Below the pieces are notes generated by a model. It worked only from the letters and a program-made list of their open reading frames with translations. It made no database searches and was not told where the DNA came from. A stretch of DNA of 27,658 nt from JBDTCO01 sp039923495 (GTDB taxonomy: Bacteria > Myxococcota_A > Polyangia > Palsa-1104), in the NCBI GenBank assembly GCA_039923495.1, contig JBDTCO010000052.1:1-27658 (forward strand), in the 5' to 3' direction. Both the position numbers and the translations under genes were made by a program. Positions within the stretch are counted from its first letter, which is position 1, and each line of letters begins with the position of its first letter. This document shows, one piece after another, positions 27,627 to 27,658 of the stretch.

Positions 27627-27658
27627 TGTCTCGCATCGTGTACGGCGTCCGTCCGGTC
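27626..27658 (+). CDS. rlmB-like 23S rRNA methyltransferase (SpoU/TrmH family), 11 codons only
   Basis: After the TGATG overlap, the last 33 bases read MSRIVYGVRPV to the window end. The IVYGVRPV pattern is the usual opening of RlmB/TrmH-type 2'-O-methyltransferases (iyGi-hpV). The call rests on 11 residues and on the operon position. Confidence 0.55.
   Translation, partial: MSRIVYGVRPV

Overview
The window looks like chromosomal DNA of a GC-rich member of the Myxococcota (formerly deltaproteobacteria), probably Polyangia-like. The evidence is several lipoproteins with Asp-Leu-Ala linkers, a six-repeat PEGA outer-envelope protein, a cysteine-rich exported protein with a MYXO-CTERM-type C-terminus, a PilZ protein and strongly GC3-biased coding. 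It is densely coding: no gap between genes exceeds 100 bp, and I see no tRNA, rRNA, CRISPR, insertion sequence or phage gene.

Layout. 1-115 (-): first 38 codons of a TetR regulator. 215-3691 (-): broken 3-hydroxybutyrate dehydrogenase, CstA carbon-starvation/pyruvate transporter, and a lipoprotein coupled to it. 3728-6810 (+): alpha/beta hydrolase and the PEGA protein. 6831-9995 (-): four overlapping genes (Ig-like lipoprotein, PilZ, helical protein of unknown function, GXWXG/DUF4334 protein). 10078-15695 (+): dnaE and kup. 15783-16622 (+): cysteine-rich lipoprotein. 16616-20848 (-): TPR-zincin protein, winged-helix membrane protein, class A PBP-like protein and Crp/Fnr regulator. 20907-22790 (+): LpoA/branched-chain-binding-like lipoprotein. 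22770-25114 (-): OmpA-family porin coupled to the MYXO-CTERM protein. 25201-27658 (+): proS, pyrF and the first 11 codons of an rlmB-like methyltransferase.

How the genes relate. Housekeeping genes (dnaE, kup, proS-pyrF-rlmB) alternate with cell-envelope genes. The 16.6-25.1 kb stretch is an envelope block: a class A penicillin-binding-protein homologue that has lost the catalytic residues of both enzymatic domains, a PBP-activator-like lipoprotein, a TPR-metallopeptidase, and an OmpA-type peptidoglycan-binding porin. Many same-strand neighbours overlap by ATGA/GTGA/TGATG/TTGA, so translational coupling is common.

Most notable points. (1) The PBP1-like protein appears to be a double pseudoenzyme. 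(2) A TANNNT -10 box lies only 6-8 nt upstream of the start codon at six transcription-unit heads, four or five of them with a plausible -35, which suggests widespread leaderless transcription. (3) The hydroxybutyrate dehydrogenase has lost its whole catalytic centre, by a frameshift plus a large deletion that restored the frame. (4) Several inverted or direct repeats sit exactly on promoters, most strikingly a perfect 8-bp palindrome abutting the kup start codon.
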